From assembly GCA_934097085.1 (NCBI GenBank), contig CAKONK010000005.1, positions 28,068 through 92,067 of the forward strand: DNA of 64,000 nt. Reading direction: 5' to 3'. The position numbers and the translations under genes are program-made. The notes beneath the pieces were generated by a model. It had not been told where the DNA came from, ran no database searches, and saw nothing but the letters and a program-made list of their open reading frames with translations. This DNA is from an uncultured Bacilli bacterium (GTDB lineage: Bacteria > Bacillota_I > Bacilli_A > RF39 > UBA660). Below, piece by piece: positions 61,922 through 64,000 of this stretch; the first letter of the stretch is position 1; each line of letters begins with the position of its first letter.

Positions 61922-63662
61922 CATCATCGTATGTACCACTGCCAAGTAACTTAACATCAGGTGATAAACTTACTACACCACGAACGCCAGCATTTAAATC
62001 AACATAATTTCCACTTAAATTGCCATTAGTATAAATAAGATTTTCTCCAGCTCTACTACCTTTATAAAAAATCAAAGGAGAGCCACCCCAAAAATAATAT
62101 CCGTTGTATAAATAATAATTGGTATTCACATTATACTTATTATCTGCTCCTGCCATATTTACTTCATCCGCTGTTATTAATCCCACTGGATAAGATAGCT
62201 TTCCATTTCCCTTAGCTGTTGTTGTACTAAATTTATCACTTGTATTTGAACAGGTTAATATTGGATTTGATGTTGAACTATTCCCAAATATTCTATTATT
62301 TGCTCCATAGTAATATTCTATTCCAGTTGATGTCCAAGAACTTATTTCCCCTGGAGTACCACTATTACTTGTTGATGCTGTCCTATCATTACAATATATT
62401 TGATCTGCTATTTTTGTCCCAGTTTTATTTAAATCAGTATAATTTGCATACCAATCTTCTAAATAGTTTTTTATCATACTTGATGTTCCTGTACCATGTT
62501 GTTGCCCTACGGTATACATATATCCTACATATTCTGAACTATCATTGTTTGTATTAAATACTGAGGAACCAATGAGAGTAGCATAACTATCATAAACAAA
62601 ACTTTCATTCAGATTAACTTTTGTGTTACTGCTTGGCGAGTATGTTCCTGCATATATCATTCTTACTGAATTATCTCCATTTATTCTTATTATTCGCCAA
62701 TATATATCATCACCTTTTGTAGCTATCTTTATACAAGAATTACCCGTATCTGTTATAGATATAGTACCATCATTACAATTGTACATATCTTTTGTATACT
62801 TACCATATTTAACCCAGTTGTTATCTACTGCACCTCTAAAATAGTAAGATGTTCCTAAGTCATCTGTTGCTTTATACATTCCTTCATTTGTAGTTGCAGA
62901 TGCTGTAAAATCAGGTGTTTCTTTTGTCTCTATCGCTGATACTCCACCATTATTTGTAAGTATTGTTTGATAACCACTTTGTACTGTTGAGCCATCTTTT
63001 GAATCACAACCTTTACTTACTGCATATATTTTACCTGTAAAGGCTTTTCCTCCAAGTTGTGATTGACTCGCCTCTAAATTATAATATCTTCCTATTATTT
63101 TCCATCTTACTGATTGCTCAGTACCCAAACTTTTTATTGTGGCATTTTCTACTAGCTTATAATATTTATTTGTATTATCATAATAACTTTGAATATTTGT
63201 ATAATCAAAATTTGTTTCTTCAGCAAAATGATTATTTCCATTCATACCATTTACTTCTATTGTTATTTCTTTTGTAGCACCACTTGTTTTAGTTGTTGTA
63301 CCTTGTCCATAAACATTACTTCCAGAATTATATTCATAAACTATGTCATATGTACATATTGTAAGTAAATTTGGTGAACCTGTAAGTGTTACATCTAAAT
63401 ATGCTGTATCTTCTTTAGCAGCAACCGTATTATTTGCTACTGTAAAACTCATATCCGCCGCTGGAACTACTAAATTTAACTGAGTTGCATTTGCGATAAA
63501 TGTTGCATTTCCTGGACTAGATGAATTTATATTTACTGCTACATTATTATTTAAATTTACACTAAATGTTCCAAAATATGCAAATGACGCCACTCCTATA
63601 ATGATTATTAATAATGCTGAGGCGAACACCGCTAATAGTTTTGTTATTTTACTTCTATTCAT
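61905..63662 (-). CDS. TasA/camelysin-like surface protein with C-terminal lectin-like extension
   Basis: 585 residues. Basic start, hydrophobic segment (about 10-32) and a VASFAYFGTFSVN end, the same signal type as the 236-residue protein at 9864..10574. Residues 35-230 are paralogous to that protein (ICTYDIVYEYNSG, VYGQG, EETNFDY). After KGCDSKDG the second part has TKGDDIYWRIIRINGDNSVR and GLITADEVNMAG, a domain met in many surface proteins of uncultured Firmicutes, with paired Cys. So it looks like a TasA-type unit fused to an outer ligand-binding or structural domain. Single-gene unit. Function unproven. Confidence 0.7.
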   Translation of the reverse strand: MNRSKITKLLAVFASALLIIIIGVASFAYFGTFSVNLNNNVAVNINSSSPGNATFIANATQLNLVVPAADMSFTVANNTVAAKEDTAYLDVTLTGSPNLLTICTYDIVYEYNSGSNVYGQGTTTKTSGATKEITIEVNGMNGNNHFAEETNFDYTNIQSYYDNTNKYYKLVENATIKSLGTEQSVRWKIIGRYYNLEASQSQLGGKAFTGKIYAVSKGCDSKDGSTVQSGYQTILTNNGGVSAIETKETPDFTASATTNEGMYKATDDLGTSYYFRGAVDNNWVKYGKYTKDMYNCNDGTISITDTGNSCIKIATKGDDIYWRIIRINGDNSVRMIYAGTYSPSSNTKVNLNESFVYDSYATLIGSSVFNTNNDSSEYVGYMYTVGQQHGTGTSSMIKNYLEDWYANYTDLNKTGTKIADQIYCNDRTASTSNSGTPGEISSWTSTGIEYYYGANNRIFGNSSTSNPILTCSNTSDKFSTTTAKGNGKLSYPVGLITADEVNMAGADNKYNVNTNYYLYNGYYFWGGSPLIFYKGSRAGENLIYTNGNLSGNYVDLNAGVRGVVSLSPDVKLLGSGTYDDVYTVG

Positions 63663-64000
63663 ACTATACTCCTTTTTACCGCATAATTAGGGACATTAAC
63701 TTTCTTATATTATAAACATTTAAGAAAATTTATAGTCCTTTTTATAGTAAAATCGCACTAGATTTTTAAGTAAATTGATAGTATAATTTAATAGCAAGGT
63801 ACGTAAATACGGGAATGATTTTTCCTATATGTTTATAATTTAAGAAAAAACGAACAAGGTAAATACTGGGATTGTAAGGTATTTAATGTTTTTTAAAATA
63901 ATAAAAAAAATGTAAGAATTTTTATTGAAGTTGTAATATAAAAGTGTACACAAAAAAAGTGTATGCTTTTATTTTTGCTATAATTAAATAAAGGAGAGGA
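63663..64000. other. intergenic region with divergent promoter-like elements
   Basis: No gene is seen. ATGTTTATAATATAAGAAA on the minus strand (63719-63701) and ATGTTTATAATTTAAGAAA on the plus strand (63829..63847) form an inverted repeat with 18 of 19 identical; both hold TATAAT. The minus copy is the likely promoter of the surface protein gene. Two direct repeats of the type CAAGGTA then AATAC and GGGA occur near 63796 and 63855. The right end holds TGCTATAAT (extended -10, TATAAT at 63979..63984) and the ribosome site AAGGAGAGGA at 63991..64000, so a plus-strand gene starts just outside. Confidence 0.6.

Noticed and set aside
1..64000. Mollicutes genetic code (TGA as Trp)
   Set aside because: TGA ends genes such as coaE in the expected place and Trp codons at conserved positions are TGG.

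Overview
The window is a compact, strongly AT-rich bacterial chromosome segment using the standard code (TGA is used as a stop, for example at the end of the CoaE gene, and Trp is TGG). Gene content points to a fermentative, anaerobic, wall-bearing, low-GC Firmicute of the Bacilli, probably one of the uncultured gut lineages near the Mollicutes: pyruvate formate-lyase, class III ribonucleotide reductase, lactate dehydrogenase, PASTA kinase, MurC/MurF and a class B PBP, YlbD/YlbE relatives, T-box and leader-peptide attenuators. No 16S rRNA is present, so this placement is inference.

Layout. 1-7.8 kb (minus): an operon with a promoter at 7.8 kb that encodes a 1982-residue and a 446-residue membrane-anchored surface protein, then a c-subunit-like protein and a b-subunit-like protein that runs off the window. 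The c-like protein has the RNP loop of F-type c subunits but no acidic residue in its second helix, so this looks like part of a non-canonical F1-like ATPase joined to giant extracellular proteins. This is the strongest candidate for an undescribed system. 7.9-12 kb: a lone amidoligase-family protein, a TasA/camelysin-like surface protein and T-box-controlled tyrS. 12-15.6 kb: ldh and an operon rsh-ppa-CYTH behind a leader-peptide attenuator; the RSH has an altered synthetase site. 15.7-18.1 kb: a DUF2207-like membrane protein and murF. 18.2-22.6 kb: a decayed accessory stretch with an ORF6N pseudogene, a 34-base repeat, an orphan attenuator, an ABC-2 exporter operon, a frameshifted GNAT gene and two stacked attenuator leaders. 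22.7-27.9 kb: pflBA, efp, rpmG, two tRNAs, a Nudix hydrolase. 27.3-32.3 kb: the classic rlmN-prpC-prkC-rsgA-rpe cluster. 32.4-36 kb: an Rpn-like nuclease with a 39-base repeat tract, a CDP-alcohol phosphatidyltransferase, fmt. 36.1-40.7 kb: three tRNAs and a tightly overlapped coaE-coaD-MBL-PHP-glycosyltransferase operon. 40.7-47.4 kb: LysR regulator, small accessory genes, a PBP, nfo. 47.5-54.1 kb: prepilin, ylbDE, parEC. 54.2-59.5 kb: nrdDG, a divergent CRP-family regulator, murC. 59.6-64 kb: an AAA/DUF4143 ATPase, dusB and a second, larger TasA-like surface protein.

How it fits together. The CRP-family regulator gene is divergent from nrdDG and shares with it a perfect palindrome GTTGCA-N2-TGCAAC; the same palindrome sits upstream of pflBA near position -41, so the two oxygen-sensitive glycyl-radical systems look like one regulon. 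Control by translation-sensing RNA is a second theme: at least three leaders have a short reading frame whose end overlaps an intrinsic terminator (rsh, an orphan near 19 kb, the GNAT gene), besides the tyrS T-box. All functional calls rest on motifs read by eye; no database search was run.
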